A stretch of 57,468 nucleotides of DNA from a virus, in the IMG/VR virus record IMGVR_UViG_3300023276_000855, positions 1-57,468 of that record; one strand, given 5' to 3'. Of this stretch, positions 7,201-13,512 are shown piece after piece. Positions within the stretch are counted from its first letter, which is position 1, and each line of letters starts with the position of its first letter. A program made the translations under genes and the position numbers. The notes under the pieces are model-generated. The model did no database searches. It was not told the DNA's origin and worked only from the letters and a program-made list of their open reading frames with translations.

Positions 7201-7671
7201 ATGGAGAGAAATGAGAGAATTGAAGAATATGAAAAGGAAATTCGTACAGAAAAAGGAATTTCTGATGATGTAGTAATTGATGTACATGAAGTTGCAGAAA
7301 TGCATAGAGATGTATTTGATGCATTCATTGGATGTTTACAAAAGATAAGTGCTATAAAAAGAACTTCAATTACAGATAGAAATGATGGAAAAGATTTTAA
7401 TATACCTAGTTCAGATGTAGTTGTAACTGATACTAAACATGGAATTGGATTAGTTATGGTTGTTGATGAAGTGGAGTTTTTGGATGATACATGGGAAGTT
7501 ACATGTGTAGCTACACACGGAACTACTTTTGAAGTATTAATATCATTGGAAGATGCAGTAATGACAAAGGATTCAGTAATTATACAGACTTATGGAGAAC
7601 ACACAGTTTCTTTTCAGTTAATAGAAGTATTAGATATTGCAGGAGTAAAGGATATTACAGAGGAAGATTGA
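7201..7671 (+). CDS. Acidic hypothetical protein, 156 aa
   Basis: Strongly acidic (about one residue in four is Asp or Glu). The N-terminus is helical (ERNERIEEYEKEIRTEKG) and the C-terminal half consists of beta-like segments (VVVTDTKHGIGLVMVV, TVSFQLIEVLDIAG). No family recognised. It ends with TGA and a long non-coding stretch follows. The acid charge could mean a DNA mimic, which is only a guess. Confidence 0.65.
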   Translation: MERNERIEEYEKEIRTEKGISDDVVIDVHEVAEMHRDVFDAFIGCLQKISAIKRTSITDRNDGKDFNIPSSDVVVTDTKHGIGLVMVVDEVEFLDDTWEVTCVATHGTTFEVLISLEDAVMTKDSVIIQTYGEHTVSFQLIEVLDIAGVKDITEED

Positions 7672-7951
7672 TATTATTTTGCCCTAGAATATATAATTGT
7701 CTAGAAATAATAAACTCGCCTGCCCTCAAAAACGTAGCTATACATAAATATCCCCTCAATATATGTATATTTTCGTTAATGAATAAGGTTGATAGGGAGT
7801 TTTTATTATATGATAGTTCCATATAGGAAGAAAGTTAGTAAACCCTAGGGAGAAAGTGCTTTTAACCTATATGGAATAAGATAATTAGTATTCTAGGGTA
7901 TTATCAATAATTAAGAATTAGGGTATTAAATGGCATAAAAAGGTTACTAAG

Positions 7952-8007
7952 CAGGGGTTAATGTATTGAGTTTTGGTATTCCTCAATATACATTAACCCC
8001 TGTTTTT
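7952..8007 (+). terminator. Strong intrinsic terminator
   Basis: CAGGGGTTAATGTATTGAG pairs with CTCAATATACATTAACCCCTG (small bulge) and is followed by TTTTT. Confidence 0.85.
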
Positions 8008-8227
8008 AATGAATCCTATATGGAATAAGGGAAAAACCAACCTTAAACCCCTAGGAAGAAATGGCTTTTCCAATCAATAATAATGTATTAATTAACAACC
8101 CAACCCTCAACAATACAATGATTAATAACACATCTATATACAATACAACAACTAATAAAACATTTATCTTGTATTCATCTATTAATAATGTAACATCGGG
8201 AAATATACATATGTAGGGAATGCATCG

Positions 8228-8243
8228 GTAAAACTGTTTTTAC
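8228..8243 (+). promoter_or_regulatory. Palindromic promoter-like repeat, copy 4 (class A)
   Basis: GTAAAACTGTTTTTAC followed by TTTTTGGTATGG; first of a pair 47 bp apart. Confidence 0.75.
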
Positions 8244-8274
8244 TTTTTGGTATGGTGAGAATCCCCTATTCCAT

Positions 8275-8290
8275 GTAAAACTGTTTTTAC
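8275..8290 (+). promoter_or_regulatory. Palindromic promoter-like repeat, copy 5 (class B)
   Basis: GTAAAACTGTTTTTAC followed by TTTCTGATAAGGTAGAG. The leader that follows (ATGGCAATAATGCC ... ATTACCCTTATG) is nearly the same as the one at 10267-10305. Confidence 0.75.
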
Positions 8291-8343
8291 TTTCTGATAA
8301 GGTAGAGATGGCAATAATGCCAGAGAAAATACATATTACCCTT

Positions 8344-8958
8344 ATGATTATATCACCTTACAACCTGCCAAGTTCATCTATAAATAATGTTCACACATTT
8401 AACACATTAGGCATAGATGAAGATCTTATTATTACAATAGATCTTACTAATCAAATTATTCAAGCTGAACGAATCGACTTTATAGAAGATGAAAATGGTG
8501 ATGGTGATTGGATTGGTGAAGTCATTCCAGTTACAGAAGAACTCTATGAAGAAATTGGTAGTAAGTTCTTATTCATCATTGGAGATGTTCAATATCACTT
8601 TGAAGAGTTTATGCCAAATAAAGGAAGACTACAATTTGTAGATGCAATCTTACCTCTCACTAATAAAGAACTTTTTCAATTAGTTGGTGGTGTGAAGTAT
8701 GATGAAAAACTTCCTGCATTTGTTTACATTAACGAGAAACGTATTCTCACTGAAGTAACTGTTAAAGAGAAGTCATTACACTTTAAGAAGAACCAGAATG
8801 ATGATTACTTCTTTATATTTGAAACATCTGAAAACATTGAAAACATGTTCTACAATCGTATTGATAAGAACCTAAGAATTCAACTTACAGATTATAAGGA
8901 AGGTAATAAAGCAGATCTAGACTTTACTATTAACTTCCTTTCACAAAAATCCCTCTAA
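8344..8958 (+). CDS. Hypothetical protein, 204 aa
   Basis: I chose the ATG at 8344 because the leader up to it, including CATATTACCCTTATG, is conserved before the unrelated gene at 10305; the upstream in-frame ATGs at 8308 and 8320 belong to that leader. The protein shows repeated strand-like segments and acidic loops (DLIITIDLTNQIIQAERIDF, FEEFMPNKGRLQFVDA). Its start, IITIDLTNQIIQAE, recalls IITIDWRKKHYHIQ of the next gene, hinting at distant relatedness. No known family. Confidence 0.65.
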   Translation: MIISPYNLPSSSINNVHTFNTLGIDEDLIITIDLTNQIIQAERIDFIEDENGDGDWIGEVIPVTEELYEEIGSKFLFIIGDVQYHFEEFMPNKGRLQFVDAILPLTNKELFQLVGGVKYDEKLPAFVYINEKRILTEVTVKEKSLHFKKNQNDDYFFIFETSENIENMFYNRIDKNLRIQLTDYKEGNKADLDFTINFLSQKSL

Positions 8959-8968
8959 ACAACTTATT

Positions 8969-8996
8969 CCCCACTACATAATGTAGTGGGGTTTTT
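8969..8996 (+). terminator. Intrinsic terminator
   Basis: CCCCACTAC-ATAAT-GTAGTGGGG followed by TTTTT. Confidence 0.9.
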
Positions 8997-9017
8997 ACCC
9001 TATAACTTATTACTTAT

Positions 9018-9614
9018 ATGAAAACTTATATTGAACCATTCACTGGCGAACAAGCAATTCAAGACTTCAATGTTTATGAATACAATGTTGATCATCTAAT
9101 CATTACTATTGATTGGAGAAAGAAACATTATCATATTCAAGACTGGAATGATAAAACATATGAAAGTGTTAACTCAGTGGATTATGCAGAACTTCGTTTC
9201 AAACATGATGGTATTGTCTATGACTTTCCTACTATTGCTAAGAACTTTGTATGTATGAATAGAAATGCATACTGGGAAAGCTGGGATATACATAATATTC
9301 GTAAGGCTATTGAACTTAGTCCAGCTTGCATGATTAGTGAATTACCTAATAACTTCATGGAGAGATTAAGTCTTGGTAAGGTTATTAATAAGTCACACAT
9401 TGATCTTGGTGATTATAACATTACTAAAGTTTGTACTACTGGTGATGAATTCTCTGAGTTATCAATACAGTTTACATACAACAATGAAAACATCATTATC
9501 GCCCATGATGAAGTTGTTGAATATGGATTAGTAGATGATATCATTATCATTTGTGCATATGGTAAGAACTATGCAATTCAATGCCTTTCATTTAACAATA
9601 ACCCAATTAAATAA
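9018..9614 (+). CDS. Hypothetical protein, 198 aa
   Basis: Preceded by CCCTATAACTTATTACTTATATG, a variant of the TATAAAYATATTA leader. Contains DHLIITIDWRKKHYHIQDW near the N-terminus, similar to the N-terminal region of the 8344 product, and many aromatic residues. Ends one base before a TAATATG junction with the next gene. No family recognised. Confidence 0.65.
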   Translation: MKTYIEPFTGEQAIQDFNVYEYNVDHLIITIDWRKKHYHIQDWNDKTYESVNSVDYAELRFKHDGIVYDFPTIAKNFVCMNRNAYWESWDIHNIRKAIELSPACMISELPNNFMERLSLGKVINKSHIDLGDYNITKVCTTGDEFSELSIQFTYNNENIIIAHDEVVEYGLVDDIIIICAYGKNYAIQCLSFNNNPIK

Positions 9615-9615
9615 T

Positions 9616-10122
9616 ATGGAACTACCCAAAATTATAGAAATACTAGATATAGACTATGTATTAGTCGACACCTGTGGAACATTAGATACTAAACTATGGA
9701 CATTAGATGAAAAGTGTTCAACTGATAATGTATATCATTACTCTTCAGTTATTAGTGATGTGCAATTGAATGGATACGAAAAACATTCTTCCTTGCGTTA
9801 TATAAATATGGCTGATCTTCCTTTTCATCTTAAAGATGAATGGTATAACACTGTTAATAACTTCATTTCACCCAATTGGTTTGTTACATGTTTGAAAGGT
9901 TGTGCGGCTGTTATTGTTGATGGGAAGACTGCATCTTTGATTATGGTGGATAATACATATATATCATTCTATTATCATTGTATTACCATGCCTACTAGGA
10001 TTAAGATTGATAGTATTAAAAATGTTCGTAGAGTGGATAAAGTAATTCATTTTACAGGTATGGCAGATGATGGAACTGTTGATAATTGGACATTCACACC
10101 TCTTAAACATGGCTTAACATAA
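9616..10122 (+). CDS. Hypothetical protein, 168 aa
   Basis: Start at the TAATATG junction; upstream in-frame codons overlap the preceding gene. Mixed alpha/beta with VDTCGTLDTKLWTLDEKC and WFVTCLKGCAAVIVDGK. Five Cys. No family recognised. Followed by a strong terminator. Confidence 0.65.
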   Translation: MELPKIIEILDIDYVLVDTCGTLDTKLWTLDEKCSTDNVYHYSSVISDVQLNGYEKHSSLRYINMADLPFHLKDEWYNTVNNFISPNWFVTCLKGCAAVIVDGKTASLIMVDNTYISFYYHCITMPTRIKIDSIKNVRRVDKVIHFTGMADDGTVDNWTFTPLKHGLT

Positions 10123-10131
10123 GTTATACAT

Positions 10132-10177
10132 ATACATATCCAACGTACTAAACATATGTTGGATATGTATTTTTTTG
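10132..10177 (+). terminator. Strong intrinsic terminator
   Basis: ATACATATCCAAC and GTTGGATATGTAT form a 13-bp perfect stem, followed by a run of seven T. Confidence 0.9.
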
Positions 10178-10185
10178 ACCTAGTA

Positions 10186-10201
10186 GTAAAACTGTTTTTA
10201 C
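10186..10201 (+). promoter_or_regulatory. Palindromic promoter-like repeat, copy 6 (class A)
   Basis: GTAAAACTGTTTTTAC followed by TTTTTGGTATGG; pair spacing 48 bp. Confidence 0.75.
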
Positions 10202-10233
10202 TTTTTGGTATGGAGATTCCAAGATCTCCCTTG

Positions 10234-10249
10234 GTAAAACTGTTTTTAC
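10234..10249 (+). promoter_or_regulatory. Palindromic promoter-like repeat, copy 7 (class B)
   Basis: GTAAAACTGTTTTTAC followed by TTTCTGATAAGATAGAG, then a leader shared with the 8344 gene. Confidence 0.75.
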
Positions 10250-10304
10250 TTTCTGATAAGATAGAGATGGCAATAATGCCAATAACAAAATACATATTAC
10301 CCTT

Positions 10305-10529
10305 ATGGATAACATTAATAACAAGACAGATCTTGCAAACCTTATTGCAGGACGTGACGACATTACATTTGATGATGCAATGGAAACTGTAGAAGAATGT
10401 CAGCAAGAAATTGATAGTCTGCTAGAGTCTGGTGCAGAACCATATGAATTGCATGATATGGCACAAGATGCTATTCAGAATACGTTAGGTCTTGAGCCTG
10501 ACTACATGTTCATCTTCATTGACTTTTAA
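10305..10529 (+). CDS. Small acidic helical protein, 74 aa
   Basis: Starts at the end of the conserved CATATTACCCTTATG leader. Almost wholly helical and acidic (DAMETVEECQQEIDSLLESG), resembling small regulators or DNA mimics. No family recognised. It is followed after 4 nt by a small basic gene, a possible acid/base pair. Confidence 0.65.
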   Translation: MDNINNKTDLANLIAGRDDITFDDAMETVEECQQEIDSLLESGAEPYELHDMAQDAIQNTLGLEPDYMFIFIDF

Positions 10530-10533
10530 CATT

Positions 10534-10689
10534 ATGTTTGTGGAACATTTTCCAACAAGAAAGGATGCACAAAATGAAATAGAAAGATTATCTAAATGTT
10601 TGTATTTCAGACGTGAACTTAATAAGCCACGTTATAAAGTGCGCAAGGTAGTTCGTAAAGATGCATACTATCTACAAGTCCTAAACTAA
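10534..10689 (+). CDS. Small basic protein, 51 aa
   Basis: Start chosen at ATG 10534 (AACATTATG) rather than upstream codons inside the previous gene. Lys/Arg-rich (KPRYKVRKVVRKDAYY), probably nucleic-acid binding. No family recognised. An intrinsic terminator follows. Confidence 0.6.
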   Translation: MFVEHFPTRKDAQNEIERLSKCLYFRRELNKPRYKVRKVVRKDAYYLQVLN

Positions 10690-10696
10690 TAACTCA

Positions 10697-10725
10697 GCCC
10701 AATCATTAAATTGATTGGGCTTTTT
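10697..10725 (+). terminator. Intrinsic terminator fused to promoter-like leader
   Basis: GCCCAATCA-TTAAAT-TGATTGGGC then TTTTT. Directly followed by GGGTGTAACCTATAAACATATTACCCT and a start codon, matching the arrangement at 4135. Confidence 0.9.
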
Positions 10726-10752
10726 GGGTGTAACCTATAAACATATTACCCT

Positions 10753-11265
10753 ATGAAAACATATAAAGAAATAGCCAACCTTGTACTGCAAGGTATCATT
10801 GATAATAATACTCCTGCGCGTGATCCTGAATCAAAATCATGTTTCTATCGTTATGAAGATGCAGATGGTTGTAAGAATGCATGTCTTGTTGGTCGTCTCA
10901 TTCTAGATGAATGTTATGATAAATCAATTGAAGATAAACCTGCATCATGGTTAAGTTATAAAAGTGATGGTGAAGAAGACTTTAAACAAGTTCTACGCAA
11001 TAGTGGTATTGATGTTGATGATAACATTATTACTGATATCTTAGATGAACTACAAGATTTCCATGATGTTAGTGAAGATACAATTGTGTATAGTAGAGAA
11101 AGACTTTCTCAACTTGCACAAGTCTTTACTAAACAACGTACATTCTTCACTAGAGATACAAAAGGCAATGACAAGGTTATTGTAGTTGAGTTTGATAGAT
11201 CTTTATTGAACGAGATTTCTAAGAAACATCTTAACCTTTCTAACTTAGACTGGAGCCAATTTTAA
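10753..11265 (+). CDS. Unknown protein, paralogue of the gene at 4783
   Basis: 170 aa. Shares Met-Lys-Thr-x-x-Glu-Ile start, Cys-x7-Cys before LVGR-x-IL (residues about 40-57), and Leu-x-x-Ser-Gly-Ile-Asp-Val-Asp-Asp ... LQDFHD with the 4783 product. The two genes also share their terminator-leader arrangement, so the whole module was duplicated. Function unknown. Confidence 0.7.
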   Translation: MKTYKEIANLVLQGIIDNNTPARDPESKSCFYRYEDADGCKNACLVGRLILDECYDKSIEDKPASWLSYKSDGEEDFKQVLRNSGIDVDDNIITDILDELQDFHDVSEDTIVYSRERLSQLAQVFTKQRTFFTRDTKGNDKVIVVEFDRSLLNEISKKHLNLSNLDWSQF

Positions 11266-11266
11266 T

Positions 11267-11545
11267 ATGTGCATGTTCGATAAAATAAGATCCCTTGTGG
11301 AAAAAGTTGAAGCTGGTCAATACGATGACTACTTTGTACAGGAAGATGAGAAATCAATATTCCTCAACAACTGTGCTGAATATCAGACTGACTATGATCT
11401 TAAACTTTCCATAGAGGAAACTGCTGAATATACAGGAGCTGATCTTAATACTAATTCATTCTATGTTAATACTATTGTACCACGTATGAATGAAGCTGGT
11501 GTGGTAATTATGAACTTCCTCCTTACTCATTATGTTTCTGATTAA
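11267..11545 (+). CDS. Acidic hypothetical protein, 92 aa
   Basis: Starts at a TTAATATG junction with the 10753 gene; ATG 11273 is an alternative. Acidic and helical, with NCAEYQTDYDLKLSIEETAEY. Overlaps the next gene by 14 nt. No family recognised. Confidence 0.6.
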   Translation: MCMFDKIRSLVEKVEAGQYDDYFVQEDEKSIFLNNCAEYQTDYDLKLSIEETAEYTGADLNTNSFYVNTIVPRMNEAGVVIMNFLLTHYVSD

Positions 11546-11729
11546 GTTTATTAATGATCCCTCCAAGTTCATACGCATCTTTAATGGTTACGAAGAAAGT
11601 AATCGCACTGATGCACTGAAGTATGATACTTGGGGGGAAGCATTCTATGTTATTGCTAAGATACATATGGATGAAACAAATGAATGGCAGTTTGATATGT
11701 TGGAGGTTTTCGAATCTACAGTAGATTGA
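11532..11729 (+). CDS. Hypothetical protein, 65 aa
   Basis: Starts within the end of the preceding gene (ATGTTTCTGATTAA), so it is translationally coupled. FIRIFNGYEESNRTDALKYDTWGEAF is its central part. No family recognised. It is the last gene before the repeat-rich region. Confidence 0.6.
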   Translation: MFLIKFINDPSKFIRIFNGYEESNRTDALKYDTWGEAFYVIAKIHMDETNEWQFDMLEVFESTVD

Positions 11730-11817
11730 TGTTAACATCTACAATGCCCTAAATATTATTTTTGATTGAATATTGTTTTCGATTAAATCTCATAAACCTT
11801 TTCGTGGGGAAAAACGT

Positions 11818-11907
11818 AGGTATATTGTCTTGGTGCGCTATACATAATAACATGATGTTATTGATGTGTGAGTGATACATATCACTTCAGCACTAGACAA
11901 TATACCT
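11818..11907. ncRNA. Possible structured RNA or DNA cruciform
   Basis: An outer 13-bp perfect stem (11818-11830 with 11895-11907) encloses two hairpins, AATAAC-ATGAT-GTTATT (11846-11862) and AGTGAT-ACAT-ATCACT (11871-11886), which would form a three-way junction. TTTTCTTCTC follows on the plus strand and ACGTTTTTCC on the minus strand, so direction is open. Confidence 0.45.
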
Positions 11908-11958
11908 TTTCTTCTCTCCCATATACAATTTTTTAATAGGGGTATTAAACATGGTGGA

Positions 11959-11996
11959 AGCCACTGGAAGATACATATTCTTCCAGTGGCTTTTTT
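11959..11996 (+). terminator. Strong intrinsic terminator
   Basis: AGCCACTGGAAGA-TACATAT-TCTTCCAGTGGCT followed by TTTTT. Confidence 0.9.
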
Positions 11997-12025
11997 GTAT
12001 TCTATTATAGTCTCCATACCAAAAA

Positions 12026-12041
12026 GTAAAAACAGTTTTAC
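12026..12041 (-). promoter_or_regulatory. Palindromic promoter-like repeat, copy 8, reversed (class A)
   Basis: Read on the minus strand: GTAAAACTGTTTTTAC then TTTTTGGTATGG. The only copy pointing left; it faces the structured element at 11818-11907. Confidence 0.7.
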
Positions 12042-12069
12042 GTTGACCTATCTCGTACCTCCTCCTAAT

Positions 12070-12126
12070 GATATCATTCCAAGATATAGCAAGTGATATC
12101 ATTCCAAGATATAGCAAGTGATATCA
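12070..12126. repeat. Tandem 25-bp repeat, two copies plus partial
   Basis: Units 12070-12094 and 12095-12119 begin GATATCATTCC and end AGCAAGT, followed by a third GATATCA. GATATC is itself a palindrome, so three evenly spaced dyads result. Confidence 0.85.
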
Positions 12127-12154
12127 ATAGATGTTATAATCATCAACAAGTAAT

Positions 12155-12184
12155 ACATTATACATATATACATTATACATATAT
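12155..12184. repeat. Tandem 15-bp AT-rich repeat, two copies
   Basis: ACATTATACATATAT twice in direct succession, an easily melted AT-rich segment between two iteron-like arrays. Confidence 0.85.
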
Positions 12185-12192
12185 ACATACAT

Positions 12193-12273
12193 TAATCATT
12201 AGTAACCTTATCAACTTAGTAATCATTAGTAACCTTATCAACTTAGTAATCATTAGTAACCTTATCAACTTAG
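12193..12273. repeat. Tandem 27-bp iteron-like repeat, three copies
   Basis: Three identical units (12193-12219, 12220-12246, 12247-12273), each beginning TAATCATTAGTAACC and ending TCAACTTAG. Such arrays next to AT-rich DNA are typical of replicon origins. Confidence 0.9.
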
Positions 12274-12286
12274 TAAGGTATAGAAT

Positions 12287-12302
12287 GTAAAACTGTTTTT
12301 AC
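12287..12302 (+). promoter_or_regulatory. Palindromic promoter-like repeat, copy 9
   Basis: GTAAAACTGTTTTTAC followed by TTTTAACTATTCG; the downstream -10-like part is degenerate. Confidence 0.7.
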
Positions 12303-12313
12303 TTTTAACTATT

Positions 12314-12341
12314 CGCGCATGTGTGTGCATGTGTGCGCGCA
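12314..12341. repeat. 28-bp perfectly alternating pyrimidine-purine tract
   Basis: CGCGCATGTGTGTGCATGTG continues to GCGCGCA without one break in alternation, which favours Z-DNA. Very GC-rich for this genome. Confidence 0.8.
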
Positions 12342-12362
12342 TTTTTAATAACCTGCCATAAT

Positions 12363-12378
12363 GTAAAACTGTTTTTAC
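12363..12378 (+). promoter_or_regulatory. Palindromic promoter-like repeat, copy 10 (class B)
   Basis: GTAAAACTGTTTTTAC then TTTCTGATACATTAG and AGTGATACGGAAACGATC, a downstream box repeated after copy 11. Confidence 0.75.
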
Positions 12379-12470
12379 TTTCTGATACATTAGTGATACG
12401 GAAACGATCACGAAAAACATTTCTCCACTATGAGGAAAGCGGTTCTTGCTAGTAGTCAAAATTGACCAGT

Positions 12471-12486
12471 GTAAAACTGTTTTTAC
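12471..12486 (+). promoter_or_regulatory. Palindromic promoter-like repeat, copy 11 (class B)
   Basis: GTAAAACTGTTTTTAC then TTTCTGATAAAGTAG, 65 bp before the ribbon-helix-helix-like gene. Confidence 0.75.
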
Positions 12487-12550
12487 TTTCTGATAAAGTA
12501 GTGATACGGAAATGATCGACAATGAATCGTTTGCGAACCATAAAAACATT

Positions 12551-12922
12551 ATGTCTAAAGAAAATAAAGAAGTTGCAGTTGAAGTTGAAGTTCCAGTCGT
12601 TGCAGTTAAAAAGCAATATGCGGTGACTTGTTCACAAGCCACTAAGGAGATTCTTGATACCATCAAGAAAGATCACGATTTGCGTGGATCTGGTGAAGTG
12701 TTGGAAAACTTGATCGCTCTTGCTGAAAAGCATCCAGTCGATTTCAAAGCTCTTACGGAAGCAATGAACTCAAACCGTGTTAAAGCGGTCAAGGAGGCTA
12801 AAGACGATAAAACCTTGATTGCTGCGGCAGCTCTCATGGGAATGACTGTAGAGGCTCTTAAAGAGCTTCGAGCTGCCAACACGCAAAAAGCGAAAGAGAA
12901 TCCACCAGTCGCCTCTAAGTAG
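12551..12922 (+). CDS. Ribbon-helix-helix-like DNA-binding protein (putative)
   Basis: 123 aa. ATG 12551 (ACATTATG) preferred to 12512. After an acidic/Val-rich N-terminus, residues about 22-56 read as a strand (QYAVTCSQ) followed by two helices separated by a Gly-Ser-Gly turn (LRGSGEVLENLIALAEK), the layout of ribbon-helix-helix repressors. The second half is Ala/Lys-rich and helical. Codon and base use is less AT-rich than its neighbours. Three palindromic promoter repeats precede the gene, so autoregulation by binding those dyads is an attractive but untested idea. A very strong terminator follows. Confidence 0.55.
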   Translation: MSKENKEVAVEVEVPVVAVKKQYAVTCSQATKEILDTIKKDHDLRGSGEVLENLIALAEKHPVDFKALTEAMNSNRVKAVKEAKDDKTLIAAAALMGMTVEALKELRAANTQKAKENPPVASK

Positions 12923-12928
12923 TCTAAC

Positions 12929-12968
12929 AATTCCCTAGCTGAGAAATCAGCTAGGGAATTTTTTTTTT
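12929..12968 (+). terminator. Very strong intrinsic terminator
   Basis: A 14-bp stem AATTCCCTAGCTGA / TCAGCTAGGGAATT with a GAAA tetraloop, then at least eight T. Confidence 0.95.
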
Positions 12969-12978
12969 GTGCTACTAT

Positions 12979-12994
12979 GTAAAACTGTTTTTAC
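12979..12994 (+). promoter_or_regulatory. Palindromic promoter-like repeat, copy 12 (class A)
   Basis: GTAAAACTGTTTTTAC followed by TTTTGTGTATGG; 59 bp before copy 13. Confidence 0.75.
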
Positions 12995-13037
12995 TTTTGT
13001 GTATGGAGGTAAATCGGTTATGCATATTTCTGAGCAC

Positions 13038-13053
13038 GTAAAACTGTTTTTAC
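13038..13053 (+). promoter_or_regulatory. Palindromic promoter-like repeat, copy 13 (class B)
   Basis: GTAAAACTGTTTTTAC followed by TTTCTGATAAGATAAG, only 22 bp before the ATG at 13076, so any transcript start must lie very close to the gene. Confidence 0.75.
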
Positions 13054-13075
13054 TTTCTGATAAGATAAGCATACC

Positions 13076-13228
13076 ATGAATTATAAGACATTAACCAAAT
13101 TGATATTCATCGCCTTTGGGCGGTGCAAGCTGCATCATGTAGAAGAATACATTGTAGATCAAACAGCGTTCAAAGAGTCTGGCAAGAGCTGGATTCAATA
13201 CTGCATAGATCGAACAATCAATGAATAA
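13076..13228 (+). CDS. Small protein, 50 aa
   Basis: Start ATACCATG directly downstream of promoter repeat copy 13. Mixed composition with LTKLIFIAFGRCKLHHVEEY. No family recognised. Its stop overlaps an AATGAATAAG / CTTATTCATT hairpin that probably ends transcription. Confidence 0.55.
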   Translation: MNYKTLTKLIFIAFGRCKLHHVEEYIVDQTAFKESGKSWIQYCIDRTINE

Positions 13229-13246
13229 GTTAGAAAGCTTATTCAT
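13219..13246 (+). terminator. Hairpin overlapping the stop codon of the 13076 gene
   Basis: AATGAATAAG and CTTATTCATT are perfect 10-bp arms; TAA lies in the left arm. The U-tract is weak (TGTTAT). Confidence 0.5.
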
Positions 13247-13300
13247 TGTTATAGGATTAATCTCCACACTTTTGGTGTGGGGATTGACCTTTATCAGAAT

Positions 13301-13316
13301 GTAATTCTGTTTTTAC
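13301..13316 (+). promoter_or_regulatory. Palindromic promoter-like repeat, copy 14, half-site variant
   Basis: GTAATTCTGTTTTTAC: the left half-site is mutated but TTTTTACTTTCTGATAAAGTAG is intact. It lies 20 bp before the ATG at 13336. Confidence 0.7.
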
Positions 13317-13335
13317 TTTCTGATAAAGTAGCAAT

Positions 13336-13512
13336 ATGGAAACTATAAAGAACTTCCTTATTGCTACTATCATTGTCGCCTTGCTCTTGTGGGCTGGCAG
13401 TGATGGCCAGAACAGTCCAGTCGGTCTGATTGAAAGACTGGATTTTGATGTCGATGCTGCTGCATACGACACTATGCAAAGACTTAATAACCTTAATAAC
13501 CTAATAAAATGA
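13336..13512 (+). CDS. Small single-pass membrane protein, 58 aa
   Basis: A hydrophobic N-terminus (residues 7-20, FLIATIIVALLLWA) suggests a signal anchor in the inner membrane. The rest is polar and ends in an Asn/Leu-rich NLNNLNN-like stretch. It overlaps the next gene by ATGA and is driven by promoter copy 14. Function unknown. Confidence 0.6.
   Translation: METIKNFLIATIIVALLLWAGSDGQNSPVGLIERLDFDVDAAAYDTMQRLNNLNNLIK

Larger units (their letters stand above)
7672..8343 (+). other. Long non-coding region with repeats and terminator
   Basis: No gene seen in 670 bp. It contains an 11-bp inverted repeat TTCCATATAGG (7817) / CCTATATGGAA (7866), a further direct copy at 8015, two related ACCC-TAGG-AGAAA-GCTTTT blocks (about 7842 and 8046), a strong terminator, then two palindromic promoter repeats and a leader. 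Confidence 0.65.
11730..12550 (+). other. 820-bp non-coding, repeat-rich region; candidate origin
   Basis: No convincing gene. In order it holds a three-way-junction-like set of dyads (11818-11907), a strong terminator (11959-11996), a reversed promoter repeat (12026-12041), three families of tandem repeats (12070-12273), a 28-bp alternating purine/pyrimidine tract (12314-12341) and three more promoter repeats. Open frames here translate the repeats and are not credible. Confidence 0.7.

Noticed and set aside
11872-12117. Open frames of about 74 codons on both strands over the terminator and reversed promoter repeat
   Set aside because: They run through a strong terminator hairpin and promoter repeat, and the proteins show no coding character.
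12070-12273. CRISPR array
   Set aside because: The repeats are directly abutting without unique spacers and of three different lengths, so they are tandem repeats.
12265-12666. Minus-strand open frame of 133 codons
   Set aside because: Antisense of the promoter repeats and of the ribbon-helix-helix-like gene start; repeats give recurring YQKVKTVLH segments.
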